DNA of 64,000 bases, from contig JAGAXF010000005.1 in assembly GCA_017941085.1 (NCBI GenBank), positions 1 through 64,000 of the forward strand, given 5' to 3'. This stretch comes from Bacillota bacterium. GTDB taxonomy: Bacteria; Bacillota; Clostridia; Peptostreptococcales; Anaerovoracaceae. The position numbers and the translations under genes were made by a program. Within the stretch, counting starts at the first letter, position 1. The number at the start of each line of letters is the position of its first letter. The notes below the pieces were generated by a model, which worked only from the letters and a program-made list of their open reading frames with translations, had not been told where the DNA came from and did not search any database. This document shows positions 1 to 8,557 of this stretch, one piece after another.

Positions 1-8
1 CGTAGTTG

Positions 9-50
9 GCATTGTAGGAAAATCCAAAAGTTTAGATTTTCCCACAATGC
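9..50. repeat. Imperfect inverted repeat at window edge
   Basis: Arms GCATTGTaGGAAAATC and GATTTTCCcACAATGC flank a 10-base loop, so about 15 of 16 positions pair. On the + strand it is followed by TTATCTTTT, which resembles a weak terminator. It lies just beyond the truncated Maff2 gene, so it could also be the end of a small element. Its function is not known. Confidence 0.5.
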
Positions 51-122
51 TTATCTTTTGGTCTTTGGTTCGGAATAGTGTAGTGCTGGCGGTCTATCTC
101 TTGTTTTCGGTTGCTTGCTTCC

Positions 123-263
123 TTACCGTACATGAGCATTTGCACCGGGGTTATCGTTGCCGTAGCCTTCCAGAAGGTTGATCGCACCCCAAATGCCAAG
201 ACCCGCACCGAGAGCTACTACCAGAGTCTGCAGTACACCGACTGCACTGTTGAAAAATGCCAT
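123..263 (-). pseudogene. Maff2-family conjugal transfer membrane protein, 3'-truncated
   Basis: This short frame has a strong ribosome site (GGAGG at 272-276) and an ATG at 263. It encodes 46 residues beginning MAFFNSAVGVLQTLVVALG and containing LLEGYGNDNPGA. That is the signature N-terminal part of Maff2-type small membrane proteins, which sit in the conjugation module of Tn916/Tn1549-like integrative elements. Family members usually run on for roughly 15-20 further residues after NPGA. Here the match ends abruptly in NAHVR and stop, so the gene is probably cut by a recombination junction near 123-140. It marks remnants of an integrative conjugative element entering from the left. The identity comes from motif recognition, not from a search. 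Confidence 0.7.
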
Positions 264-391
264 AAGTTTGTCCTCCTTTGCCCGGATCCAAAGTATAGTT
301 GGTGGATAACCGGGCCATCAGTAATGAAAAATGTGGATATAACAAAGCCCTCCTCAAAGCTGCATGTGCACCTGCAGCCGGAGAAGGGCAG

Positions 392-428
392 AAAAATAGC
401 CAGAACTGATGATCAGTCAGTCCTGGCT
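392..428 (-). terminator. Rho-independent terminator of the lincosamide resistance gene
   Basis: Arms AGCCAGaACTGA and TCAGTcCTGGCT (398-427) form an 11-bp stem with one mismatch. On the minus strand the stem is followed by a U-run (complement of 392-396). It lies about 40 bases past the stop codon at 467. Confidence 0.8.
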
Positions 429-466
429 ATGTAAATGTATTCAGTTCGATAAACTGGAATTTGCAG

Positions 467-961
467 TTATCTATACTCATTCGGAATTTCGATATGAAAT
501 GTCTCACACAATAGCTTCACATCATGCACATCATTCTCATCAAATTCGTATCCCAGATGGAACATTACTTGACTATATGGTTCAATACATGAAACCTCTA
601 TCTCCTCAATTTTTCCTTTGCCCGAAAAAGTTTCTATCGGAAAACAATCCCCCTCATAAAGAATTTCACCTTCGCCCGTATATTCAAAACAATGCAAATC
701 AACAATTCTGTTTTTCGCATCTTCCCATACAGTATGGTTCAATGTTGTATATTCCATCTTAATCTCATAAAAGTCATTAGCTTTCATCATCTCTATAAAG
801 TTCTGATAATCTTTCTTTTCTACAAAAATATCAATATCGTTATGGACTCTTGACGGATATCCAAGCAACGCATCTACACCCCATCCACCATCAAGAAAGA
901 CTTTAATCTCCGCATCTATCGAGAGTTGAAGGATCTGCTTTACATCTGTTATATTAACCAT
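467..961 (-). CDS. lnuC: Lincosamide nucleotidyltransferase, Lnu(C) type
   Basis: The 164-residue product matches the length and sequence character of Lnu(C), an enzyme that adenylylates lincomycin and clindamycin with ATP and inactivates them in the cytoplasm. The nucleotidyltransferase core is visible at residues 23-46: GGWGVDALLG followed by HNDIDIF, whose two Asp residues bind the metal ion. A later segment, FHLGYEFDENDVHD, matches the C-terminal Lnu/aminoglycoside-2'-nucleotidyltransferase region. The ATG at 961 has a GGAGA site. It has its own terminator and sits next to conjugation and recombinase genes, so it is a mobile resistance cargo. The exact allele cannot be confirmed without a database; other Lnu(A/P)-like members are the alternative. 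Confidence 0.85.
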   Translation of the reverse strand: MVNITDVKQILQLSIDAEIKVFLDGGWGVDALLGYPSRVHNDIDIFVEKKDYQNFIEMMKANDFYEIKMEYTTLNHTVWEDAKNRIVDLHCFEYTGEGEILYEGDCFPIETFSGKGKIEEIEVSCIEPYSQVMFHLGYEFDENDVHDVKLLCETFHIEIPNEYR

Positions 962-990
962 CTTATCATCTCCGCAAATTCTAATTTGCT

Positions 991-1185
991 TTATTTCTTT
1001 ATCTTACTTGTATCATCAAGATAGAACTCAATATATCCACATTCAGGACATACGGCAGCGTGAACCTTTCCTAGATTATCTTTGAAGATACCAGGCTTTG
1101 TAATCTTTAATCCGTAAGCCGCTCCTTCGACCTTAACATCATAATTCTCTATCATTTCATTTTCACAACGAATACATTTTCTCAT
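991..1185 (-). CDS. Small zinc-ribbon nucleic-acid-binding-like protein
   Basis: A 64-residue protein with two Cys pairs: CIRC at residues 4-7 and CPEC at about 47-50, the latter inside AAVCPECGYIEFY. This is a zinc ribbon or zinc knuckle of the sort found in small proteins of clostridial integrative elements. There are no membrane segments. GGAGG lies before the ATG at 1185. It is transcribed in the same direction as the Lnu gene 30 bases downstream, so they are probably co-transcribed. The target (DNA, RNA or protein) is not known. Confidence 0.7.
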   Translation of the reverse strand: MRKCIRCENEMIENYDVKVEGAAYGLKITKPGIFKDNLGKVHAAVCPECGYIEFYLDDTSKIKK

Positions 1186-1238
1186 ATCAATACCTCCACA
1201 ACTCGAAATTAGTGAATTCTAAAAATCTGAATTTTATC

Positions 1239-2048
1239 TCACTTTTGTGGATTCAGATAGGTAATCGGATTTTGTGCCGACTGATTCAACTTAAGTCCAG
1301 CTATCGACTTTCCAATGTAGAATGATTCATTCTCATCAAGTGGAAGTCCCTGTTCATATCTTTCATCCACGAAGAATAATCTATTTTCAGTTTTCGGTGT
1401 CAGAACGATATCCTGTCTTGGAAGTCTGTCCTTTGCCTCTTTACATACAAACCACTCTGACGGCTTATACACGGCCACAATCAAAGAGTTGTAAACACCG
1501 AAAACATACTCAACCGTTTTAACCTTTTCTTTTGATGCTCTCCAAACACCACGAACAGCATCATACAGTACCTTCTCATCCATACCTCTCTGGTAGAGTC
1601 TGTTTATTTTGATGACAAGAATTCTGTGCCTGATGTCTTCTTTCTTAAGTTCAACGGCACCGTTTATTCTTTCATACTCATCAACTGATAAAGCCTCTGC
1701 TGAATGATGCCCGGCAACAATATTTGTAAGTCCCGCATCACTAACATAGTTGAATGCATTGATCAGTGATGCCTCTGCAGCAAATGCCTCTTCTTCAGTC
1801 AAGTTTGAATTTATAATTATCTTTTCAACTTCAAGTCCGGCATCCTTGATATCTGCGATAGTCTTCAGCTTTAACTTCTCACTATCAGGACTGCCCAGGC
1901 TTTCTTTTTCATGTTCAAACACTCTGTTTTTCGTGCCTTTTCCAATATAAAAGATTTGCTTTGTGCGTGGATCTATGAGTCCGTACACATAATAATCTCC
2001 AAGTGAAAGAAGGCTCTTCTCTGAAAATCTATCCGTAGAACTCACCAC
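1239..2048 (-). CDS. GIY-YIG nuclease-domain protein
   Basis: A 269-residue protein. Residues 17-45 read YYVYGLIDPRT, then FYIGKGTKNRVFEH, the GIY-YIG core in which the second motif is YIGKGT. The Arg and His/Glu that follow fit the family. The rest (about 90-269) is an uncharacterised C-terminal region. The GTG start at 2048 directly abuts the TAG of the upstream XRE gene, so translation is probably coupled. Related proteins occur on phages and integrative elements as stand-alone nucleases. Whether this one cuts DNA and in what process is unknown. It shares an operon with an XRE regulator inside the mobile region. Confidence 0.7.
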   Translation of the reverse strand: MVSSTDRFSEKSLLSLGDYYVYGLIDPRTKQIFYIGKGTKNRVFEHEKESLGSPDSEKLKLKTIADIKDAGLEVEKIIINSNLTEEEAFAAEASLINAFNYVSDAGLTNIVAGHHSAEALSVDEYERINGAVELKKEDIRHRILVIKINRLYQRGMDEKVLYDAVRGVWRASKEKVKTVEYVFGVYNSLIVAVYKPSEWFVCKEAKDRLPRQDIVLTPKTENRLFFVDERYEQGLPLDENESFYIGKSIAGLKLNQSAQNPITYLNPQK

Positions 2049-2276
2049 CTATTCGTTGCTTGTTTTTATCTGCTCTCCATCCGGGAAGATAAATGACTGC
2101 TCAAAGGTAACACCCATGACATCAGCTATCAGCTTTAATTCTTCCAAAGTCACAGTATCTCGTTTCAGTTTCTTACCGAAGTTCTGTGGAGTCTGACCTA
2201 TCCGTCTGGCAAGTTCTGAAAGACTTATATTCTTTTTATTACATAATTCTTTAATCATATCGGATGTCTTCATCAT
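2049..2276 (-). CDS. XRE-family HTH regulator of the mobile element
   Basis: A 75-residue protein made almost entirely of a Cro/CI helix-turn-helix: ISLSELARRIGQTPQNFGKKL is the HTH at residues 17-37, followed by LEELKLIADVMGVTFEQ. GGAGG precedes two consecutive ATG codons (2276 and 2273); the second has the better spacing. It is immediately followed by the GIY-YIG gene. It probably regulates the element's cargo, or the cargo and recombinase together. The target operator is not visible. Confidence 0.8.
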   Translation of the reverse strand: MMKTSDMIKELCNKKNISLSELARRIGQTPQNFGKKLKRDTVTLEELKLIADVMGVTFEQSFIFPDGEQIKTSNE

Positions 2277-2385
2277 AATCCTCCATGTCTAAAACGCACC
2301 TCAACTTATTACATTATAAACCATTTGGTTGATATTTTCAATCCTGGCACAGTTCTACTCTGTAAATTTTCTATGAATGACAAAA

Positions 2386-2409
2386 ACACCCTGCATTGCT
2401 GCAAGGTGT
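2386..2409 (-). terminator. Rho-independent terminator of the serine recombinase
   Basis: On the minus strand ACACCTTGCA, GCAA tetraloop and TGCAGGGTGT form a 10-bp stem (one G-U), followed by TTTTT. It lies 22 bases past the recombinase stop codon. Confidence 0.85.
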
Positions 2410-2431
2410 CCGTATCATATTCCATATTCAA

Positions 2432-4006
2432 TTATCTCTTAAGTTCAAGTGTCATTCCAGATTTGAATTCAAAGATTAGCTTGTCATCAAAGACGGTAAT
2501 CTTCTCGATAAGCCTTCTGACCATCTGCTCATCGTACTCTGTAACACGGTTTGTCTGCGTCTGCAGGAACTGTCGCATCTCATCCATTCGCTTTTTTAAC
2601 ATTTCCTGTTCAGCATCCCTGGTTACAACTGCTGCCTTCTTTTCCCTTAAGGCATCAATCTCATTTGCAATGACATCGTACTCGGCATTCTTGTTCACAC
2701 ACATCACAAGCTTCTCCTGAAGTTCTGCCATCCTTTGGTCTATATACTCAAGAGTCGCTGTCGAGTCCCCATTCAATACATCTTCGATATTGTGCTGCAA
2801 CTGTACCAGAAACTGTTCTCGTCCGCCAAGGGTCTTATTGATGGCTCTTACCACTGCATTCTGAAGTTCAACTTCGCTGATGGCATCGGCATCGCATCCT
2901 ACCTTTGGACCCTTTTCAATTCGGCTGGCACATCTCCATTTGTTGTAGGATGCACCCCTGGCCTTCCATGCCACTCTTCTGAAAAGATCTCCGCATTTGC
3001 CACAGTAGACAATGCTCGATAAAGCATACTTGCTGCTGTAGACTCTCTTGGTCTTTCCGTTTTCTGTTTTAAGATGTGCCCTGCGAAGGAGTTCTTCCTG
3101 CACCTGCATGAACAGCTGTCTTGGAATGATTGCTTCGTGGTTATTCTCTACATAGTACTGTGGAACGATACCGTTGTTGGATACTCGTTTCTTGGTAAGA
3201 ACATCAACCGTGTAGGTCTTCTGCAAAAGGGCATCACCCATGTACTTTTCGTTGGTAAGTATCTTTCTGATACCGTCCCCGCGCCACTTCTTGTTCCCGG
3301 TTGCTGTAGGAATACCATCTGCCATAAGTCCGTCTGCTATGGTCTTAAGGCTTGCACCCTGCAAGTACTCTCGGAAGATTCGTCTTACAATGATTGCCTG
3401 GTCTTCATCAATGATGAGGTGTCCGTTCTCGTCCTTCGTGTATCCCAAGAACCAGTTATGATTGACCTGAACTTCTCCGTTCTGGTATCGGAACTGAAGT
3501 CCCATCTTAACATTCTTGGAAAGGGATTCTGATTCCTGCTGTGCAAGGGAGGCCATTATGGTAAGCAGCACCTCGCCCTTGGAATCCATCGTATTGATGT
3601 TTTCCTTTTCAAAGAATACTGGCACATTCTTTTCCTTCAGCTGTCTTATGTACTTAAGGCAGTCCAGGGTGTTTCTTGCAAATCGGCTGATTGATTTTGT
3701 GATGATCATGTCGATTTTGCCTGCCATCGTATCTTCAATCATTCGATTAAATTCTTCTCGCTTTTTAGTGTTTGTTCCGCTGATACCATCGTCAGCATAA
3801 ATCCCGGCAAACTCCCATTCAGGATTCTTTCTAATGAATTCTGTGTAATGCTCAACCTGTGCATCATAGCTTGTAGCCTGTTCCTCGCTGTCTGTACTTA
3901 CTCGGCAGTACGCTGCGACTTTTAATTTTGGCTTATTGTCAGCTGTGGCTGTATTACCTACACGCTTTCTTGCCGGAATAACTGTTATGTTCTTTGCTCC
4001 TGCCAT
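2432..4006 (-). CDS. Large serine recombinase (integrase) of an integrative element
   Basis: A 524-residue large serine recombinase that would catalyse integration and excision of the element. The N-terminal resolvase domain (about 28-180) contains [13 protein letters not shown], with the nucleophile serine in RVS, then DDGISGTN and [12 protein letters not shown] recombinase domain (about 190-310) follows. A zinc ribbon (about 335-385) shows CGKCGDLF and a later WRC...GC pair. The C-terminal third is a coiled coil. It belongs to the TnpX/TndX-like group carried by Tn4451/Tn5397-type elements. The start is an ATG at 4006 with GAGGAA. It lies 75 bases from the inferred element end, the usual position for this family. 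Confidence 0.92.
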   Translation of the reverse strand: MAGAKNITVIPARKRVGNTATADNKPKLKVAAYCRVSTDSEEQATSYDAQVEHYTEFIRKNPEWEFAGIYADDGISGTNTKKREEFNRMIEDTMAGKIDMIITKSISRFARNTLDCLKYIRQLKEKNVPVFFEKENINTMDSKGEVLLTIMASLAQQESESLSKNVKMGLQFRYQNGEVQVNHNWFLGYTKDENGHLIIDEDQAIIVRRIFREYLQGASLKTIADGLMADGIPTATGNKKWRGDGIRKILTNEKYMGDALLQKTYTVDVLTKKRVSNNGIVPQYYVENNHEAIIPRQLFMQVQEELLRRAHLKTENGKTKRVYSSKYALSSIVYCGKCGDLFRRVAWKARGASYNKWRCASRIEKGPKVGCDADAISEVELQNAVVRAINKTLGGREQFLVQLQHNIEDVLNGDSTATLEYIDQRMAELQEKLVMCVNKNAEYDVIANEIDALREKKAAVVTRDAEQEMLKKRMDEMRQFLQTQTNRVTEYDEQMVRRLIEKITVFDDKLIFEFKSGMTLELKR

Positions 4007-4080
4007 GTGTTATTCCTCGCTCTCTATCAAACTGTAAATGTATCACCTGCATACGGACTGCATACATACACCAAAGGAAG

Positions 4081-4248
4081 ATAGACAAAGAAATGAATAA
4101 AAATGATCTTAAAGAGGCCGCTGGAATCAGCGCTGCTTCTATAGCCAAACTTGGCAAGGGCGCCAATATCACCACAGATGTACTTCTCAAAATATGTGAG
4201 GCTATGGATTGTAAGTTGGAAGATATCATGGAAACAATAAAGGATTAA
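4081..4248 (+). pseudogene. XRE-family HTH gene, 5' end removed at the element junction
   Basis: From 4081 the frame encodes IDKEMNKNDLKEAAGISAAS, continuing through LGKGANITTDVLLKICEAM. This is the C-terminal three quarters of a common small XRE regulator. Family members normally begin with a YNKLWKLL-type helix just before IDK. That part is missing and replaced by unrelated sequence, so the gene was split at about 4080. Translation could restart at the ATG at 4094, which lacks a good ribosome site, giving 51 residues. It precedes the restriction nuclease by 19 bases and may once have been its controller. Confidence 0.7.
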
Positions 4249-4267
4249 ACCAAGGAGGAAATAAACT

Positions 4268-5098
4268 ATGTCAAAAGCTTCAGACGCATTTGAAAATGAA
4301 ATAGTCACAATGGTTAGTAAACACATTGGCGAAAGCCTACCATCAGCTCTACCTGATTGGATGCTTAAGGAAGGAATTATTCCTGGTGCAAAAATAGTAT
4401 CCGTTGATGGAATTGGTAGCAAAAGCAAAGATAATAAAACTGATGTTATTATCAAATTAAGTGAGGGAGAGCCAATTAAGATTTCTGCCAAACTTAGAAA
4501 TGCAGACTATTTCGGAAATTGGTATGGACACAAAAGATTCATAGCTGAGTTTGGAACGGCAGCTTTTGAAAGAATGACAAAGGCATCTACCGTTTGGGCT
4601 AACGAATGGGCAAAAACTGCAACTGCACCTTATGTTGGCGTAAGTATATGCTTTGGAAGAAGATCTGGAAAAACCGGGCAAGACTTTCTAGATATATTTA
4701 CTGCTGACGATATTCTCACAGTTGCTCGTGGTTTTGGAAGCGGTGACCACGTTGCTAACTGTATGTATATTTCAAACAATAGTGCAAGTACTATTCAGTC
4801 TTTGATTAACAACATCGAGGAAATTACAACTGAATCTGTTAATGCAGCAACTGAAAGTTTCAAGGTTGCTCATAGACCTATAAATCCAATTACAGAAGGC
4901 ACAAACCGCGGAAAGAATGTATATACTCGATTCAAACCGTACCAAAAATTAGCCACCAAAACAGTAATACGTGATCCAAAAGAACTCTTTAAGTTAGGTG
5001 AGTTTGTTGAAGTAGAACCTAGCGCCTTAAATCACAATCATATACTTGATGATTTAGAAGCAAATTATAATATCGTAATTCCAAGAAAAGGAAGATAA
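4268..5098 (+). CDS. Putative type II restriction endonuclease
   Basis: A 276-residue soluble protein with no recognised name. Residues 58-75 read TDVIIKLSEGEPIKISAKL, which fits a PD-(D/E)xK nuclease core: Asp in DVII, then S-A-K as the distal lysine motif. An AAGGAGG site precedes the ATG at 4268. It converges on a C5-cytosine methyltransferase gene with an XRE controller, the usual type II restriction-modification arrangement, and the shared bidirectional terminator lies between them. The frame is intact. The nuclease call is inference from motif and position; the recognition sequence cannot be predicted from this. Confidence 0.6.
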   Translation: MSKASDAFENEIVTMVSKHIGESLPSALPDWMLKEGIIPGAKIVSVDGIGSKSKDNKTDVIIKLSEGEPIKISAKLRNADYFGNWYGHKRFIAEFGTAAFERMTKASTVWANEWAKTATAPYVGVSICFGRRSGKTGQDFLDIFTADDILTVARGFGSGDHVANCMYISNNSASTIQSLINNIEEITTESVNAATESFKVAHRPINPITEGTNRGKNVYTRFKPYQKLATKTVIRDPKELFKLGEFVEVEPSALNHNHILDDLEANYNIVIPRKGR

Positions 5099-5105
5099 AA
5101 AATAA

Positions 5106-5139
5106 GGAGACTGTTCACTCATATTCGTAAACAGTCTCC
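5106..5139. terminator. Bidirectional terminator between nuclease and methyltransferase
   Basis: Perfect 10-bp arms GGAGACTGTT and AACAGTCTCC flank a 14-base loop. T-rich runs follow on both strands (TTATTTTT on +, TTATTTTTTA on -), as expected between two convergent genes. Confidence 0.85.
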
Positions 5140-5146
5140 ATTATTT

Positions 5147-6148
5147 TTACTCTAATGCAGCCTTGATTCCTAAGGCCACTTCGTATGCAAGATTTACAGG
5201 AACGGCATTACCAATCATTTTATAAGCAACATCAGTATTCTCATAGATGTATTTGAAATCGTCTGGGAATCCTTGAACTCTTGCAACCTCTCTAATAGTC
5301 ATTCGTCTGTAAAGATGTTCTTTACCTTCTACGAATCTACAATCATTTTTCCCGAATTTAACCATTTTAGGTGCTTGTGGATGAAGCTGTCACTGTCTTC
5401 CTGATGCCTGTACAGTAAATCCTTGTTCATCCCAGTCTCTCACTCTATTTCTACTCATGAAAATGGTTGAGAATGCACCGGTAAAATATTCATTGTTATT
5501 AATTGCATTAGGATTATGCTTGTTTTTTTCTGCTGCCGGAACTGCGGTATCCTGTAAATCCCAAATTATGTCTCTCAGAGTTATTTTTTTATCATCGTCC
5601 TCTGTAGAACCTTTTGGGAATTCAAACTTGATTTTTAAATCTTTTCTGAATCCAATATAGAATACTCTTTTTCTATCCTGTGCAACGCCATAGTCTTTTG
5701 CATTTACAAGTGTAAGTGATACATCATAACCAGCCTCATCAAAAAGTTTCAATATATTTTGCACAGCCTCTGAATGTCTATTTGCTAACATTCCACTTAC
5801 ATTTTCTGCCAAAAAGAACTTAGGCTTAAACTCCTTTAAGATTCTGATGTAATCAAAGAATAATTGTCCTCGCTCATCTTCGATACCTCTAAGAGCACCA
5901 GCTTCCGACCAAGACTGGCAAGGCGGTCCTCCGATTATTCCGTCTACTTCTCCATCAATATACTGTGCGATATCTTCTTTGGTTACTTTTCTTACATCGC
6001 CCTCAATCAATTTTGTCTTAGGATGATTCGCCTTAAAAGTAGCCCATATTGTTTTGTCAAATTCGTTAGCAACTGGAATATTAAATCCCGCTCTTTCAAA
6101 GCCAAGATCAAGACCACCGCAACCACTAAACAAACTAATTACATTCAT
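5147..6148 (-). pseudogene. DNA (cytosine-5) methyltransferase interrupted by in-frame TGA
   Basis: This is one continuous 333-codon frame, apart from a TGA at 5390-5392 (codon 253). Before it come the C5-methyltransferase motifs: I ([15 protein letters not shown]), IV with the catalytic cysteine ([12 protein letters not shown]), VI (ENVSG) and VIII ([12 protein letters not shown]). QASGRQ follows directly before the TGA. The same frame then continues as QLHPQAPKM, then [16 protein letters not shown] and [10 protein letters not shown] (motifs IX-X). So the stop replaces a single codon, with no frame change. The best start is the ATG at 6148, with GGGAGG and overlap with the controller's TAA. 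As written, translation stops 81 codons before the end and loses motif X. It may be a nonsense mutation, an error or read through. Confidence 0.9.
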
Positions 6149-6363
6149 TATTTTTCCTCCCATACCTTTGAATCTACTTCAAAGGAAATATCGTTCTTTT
6201 CACAAAAATCTTTGATTTTCTTTAATGCCTGATAATTCGGAATTGCCTTTTCATTTTCCCAACGATTTACTGTTGAAAAAGAGACACCAATCGCATCAGC
6301 GAACTCCGTTTGATTCAACAGACATTTTCTTCTAATATCTTTAATCTCACTGCTTATACTCAT
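6148..6363 (-). CDS. XRE-family controller of the restriction-modification locus
   Basis: A 71-residue helix-turn-helix protein: [20 protein letters not shown] is the HTH, followed by [19 protein letters not shown]. The ATG at 6363 has GGAGG at the usual distance, and the longer upstream frame lacks such a site. Its TAA overlaps the methyltransferase ATG (TAATG), so the two are translationally coupled. Small XRE proteins in this position usually act as C proteins that time the expression of methyltransferase and nuclease. The operator is not identified. Confidence 0.75.
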   Translation of the reverse strand: MSISSEIKDIRRKCLLNQTEFADAIGVSFSTVNRWENEKAIPNYQALKKIKDFCEKNDISFEVDSKVWEEK

Positions 6364-6591
6364 GAGTGACCTCCTTATCCATTTGTATAGCGTTATTATA
6401 GCATATTTAACGCAAAAAGTAAATTGATTTGAGCGTAAATTCCGCACCACCAATTAAATAAATATCATAAGACGTGTACCAAAATACGGACAGCTAAAAT
6501 CAATATTTTTGTCTTACCAACCCCAAATCAATACTTCTGTCTATCCAACTATAAAAATCAACCTCTTTGCAGCTCCCAAAACGCAGAAAAT

Positions 6592-6623
6592 CCGAGGACC
6601 TGGATTTACACCCAAATCCTCGG
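6592..6623 (-). terminator. Terminator downstream of rlmD
   Basis: On the minus strand CCGAGGA pairs with TCCTCGG, with extra inner pairing, followed by ATTTTCT. It lies about 33 bases past the rlmD stop codon. The remaining 6364-6655 intergenic DNA shows no gene that I can support. Confidence 0.65.
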
Positions 6624-6655
6624 AAAAGCCTTATATTTCAAGCATTTTCACACTA

Positions 6656-8017
6656 TCAATTATGTACTTTAGTCAACAGAACCACGCTCTCAACATGGCC
6701 GGTATGGGGAAACATATCCACCGGGGTTGCTTCCTTGAATTCATATCCTCTCTCTGTCAGATACTTTATGTCCCTGGCCAAGGTAGCCGGATTGCAGGAT
6801 ATATAAACTACTCTGTCAGGCTCCGTCTTAACCACTGCACTTAGTAGCTCCTCTTGGCACCCTGCCCTGGGAGGATCAAGGAATACCACGTCGGCATGAT
6901 TCACTGTAAGGGGCGGCTCCTTTTCCACCAGCTTGTTCACCTCGTTATATCCCATGTAGGGTTTTATTCCCATAATGGCAGGAAGCACATCTTCCGCCTT
7001 CCCTGTAATATACCTGGTACTTACAATGCCATTTATAACTGAATTTCTGTTGGCATCTATTACCGCTGGTTTTATAGATTCTATGCCGATGACTCGCCCA
7101 CTGTCACCCATGGCCTTGGCAGCAAAAATACCAATGGTTCCCACACCGCAGTATAAGTCCAGTACAGTTTCTCCTCCTTTTAGATCGGCATATTCCATAG
7201 CCTTCTCATAGAGTTTCAGCATCTGCCGGGAATTTACCTGATAAAAGGATTCCGGTGATATTTCAAATTTAAGGCCGGCAGTTTCCTCTATTATTACACG
7301 CTTTCCGGCCACGCACCTATCATCCAGGTATATGCTGGCCAGAGAGAAATCAGATCCTTCATTAAGAAAGTCAATTAACATTTCCAAATTTGGAAGTTTT
7401 CCTTTGCTCCTGGTTTTTACAACCGTCATCATTTCCCCTGTTCCGGGGGCAGTACGAACCATTAGCTTATCAATCTCGCCTCTAATATCGTTTTCCCTAA
7501 TATACTGGAAAAGTCCCTCTGCCACGCCCATGGCCTTTTCACTCTGAATTCTGCAGTCGGGACAGTCCACCACCTCATGACTCTTCTTTCGAACAAAGCC
7601 AATGGCACCCTCCTTTGACACCGCCATTACCCCTTTGTTTCTGTATCTCTCCGGAACATCCATCCCAATTATTGGATGAATCAGTGGATTCTCAAGGCCT
7701 CCAATTCTTGTAAGCTTATCTCCTATCCACTTTGTTTTAAGCTTAAGCTGCTCTTCATATCTAAGGTCGCCCAAGGGACAGCCTCCGCAATCTCGAGAGA
7801 ATTTACAAAAGCCCTCCTGCCTTTTATCCGAGGGCTTTATTATTTCCACACACTCAGCAAAGGCATAATTCTTCTTAACCTTTGTAATCCGAGCCTTAAC
7901 TCTGTCTCCATAAACTGCACCATCAACAAAAACAGCCATTCCTTCAGAATGACCGATGCCGGCGCCCTCTTCAGACATATCACTTATTTCAATTTCCACC
8001 AAATCTCTATTTTCCAT
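6656..8017 (-). CDS. rlmD: 23S rRNA (uracil-C5)-methyltransferase, RlmD/RlmCD family
   Basis: A 453-residue SAM-dependent enzyme that methylates C5 of a uridine in 23S rRNA. An N-terminal TRAM domain (about 1-60) is followed by the Fe-S cysteine cluster CKFSRDCGGC. The Rossmann methyltransferase motif is LDLYCGVGTIGIFAA, FLDPPRAG follows, and YISCNPATLARD holds the catalytic cysteine. The ATG at 8017 has GGGAGA, better placed than any start in the 12 extra upstream codons. It is monocistronic with its own terminator. In Bacillota a single RlmCD often modifies both U747 and U1939, so the exact position is not decided here. Confidence 0.93.
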   Translation of the reverse strand: MENRDLVEIEISDMSEEGAGIGHSEGMAVFVDGAVYGDRVKARITKVKKNYAFAECVEIIKPSDKRQEGFCKFSRDCGGCPLGDLRYEEQLKLKTKWIGDKLTRIGGLENPLIHPIIGMDVPERYRNKGVMAVSKEGAIGFVRKKSHEVVDCPDCRIQSEKAMGVAEGLFQYIRENDIRGEIDKLMVRTAPGTGEMMTVVKTRSKGKLPNLEMLIDFLNEGSDFSLASIYLDDRCVAGKRVIIEETAGLKFEISPESFYQVNSRQMLKLYEKAMEYADLKGGETVLDLYCGVGTIGIFAAKAMGDSGRVIGIESIKPAVIDANRNSVINGIVSTRYITGKAEDVLPAIMGIKPYMGYNEVNKLVEKEPPLTVNHADVVFLDPPRAGCQEELLSAVVKTEPDRVVYISCNPATLARDIKYLTERGYEFKEATPVDMFPHTGHVESVVLLTKVHN

Positions 8018-8096
8018 CAGTTCTCCCAGCAACACTAACCACAAGTAAAACAATCCGAACCTATTTTGACCTTATGAAAGTCCCTTAATTATGGAA

Positions 8097-8504
8097 TTAC
8101 TTTACAGCACCTATTTTGAAACCGTTCATGGTGGCTATTGCGCACTTTGTACCCAAGTCGTCGTAAACCTGAACATAATAGCAGCAGGTGTGCTCTCCAT
8201 CCCTCTCCACCTTGGCCTCTGCAAATAACCTGCTGCCTACCGCCGGTGTCAAAAAGGTTATTTGACTATCCAGGGTAACTGTGGCAGGCCTATTGAAATT
8301 GGCAGCTATACCAAAGGCAAAGTCAGCCATAGTATAGTAAACACCACCCATCACTTTTCCTCCTGCGTTTTCATGGCGGCTTTCCAGATTAAGGCTTACA
8401 AGACCATATCCTTCTTCCGCCTTTTCTATTTCAATTCCTGTTGCCTGGGTGGCATATAAATCTTTTTTAAAATACTCTCTCAGTTCTTCCATATTCTTTA
8501 TCAT
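8097..8504 (-). CDS. PaaI-family hotdog thioesterase
   Basis: A 135-residue hotdog-fold acyl-CoA thioesterase. The characteristic helix ENAGGKVMGGVYYTMADFAFG (about 45-65) carries the conserved Gly-Gly and an Asp as likely catalytic residue. It is followed by VTLDSQITFLTPA, the usual beta strand. The length is normal for PaaI/YdiI-type enzymes. The ATG at 8504 has GGAGAAGGG upstream. It would hydrolyse acyl-CoA in the cytoplasm; the substrate cannot be read from sequence. It stands between rlmD and the phosphatase, with no clear functional link. Confidence 0.85.
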   Translation of the reverse strand: MIKNMEELREYFKKDLYATQATGIEIEKAEEGYGLVSLNLESRHENAGGKVMGGVYYTMADFAFGIAANFNRPATVTLDSQITFLTPAVGSRLFAEAKVERDGEHTCCYYVQVYDDLGTKCAIATMNGFKIGAVK

Positions 8505-8557
8505 CTCTTGCCCTTCTCCTTAAATAAATAATGAAGACAATATAATTACCAATCCAA

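Noticed and set aside
5390..5392. TGA in the methyltransferase as a selenocysteine codon
   Set aside because: The position is not catalytic, no SECIS-like hairpin was recognised directly after it, and this family is not known to use selenocysteine.
8018..8053. Longer N terminus for rlmD
   Set aside because: The extra 12 residues are hydrophobic and unlike the TRAM domain start, and only the ATG at 8017 has a ribosome site.
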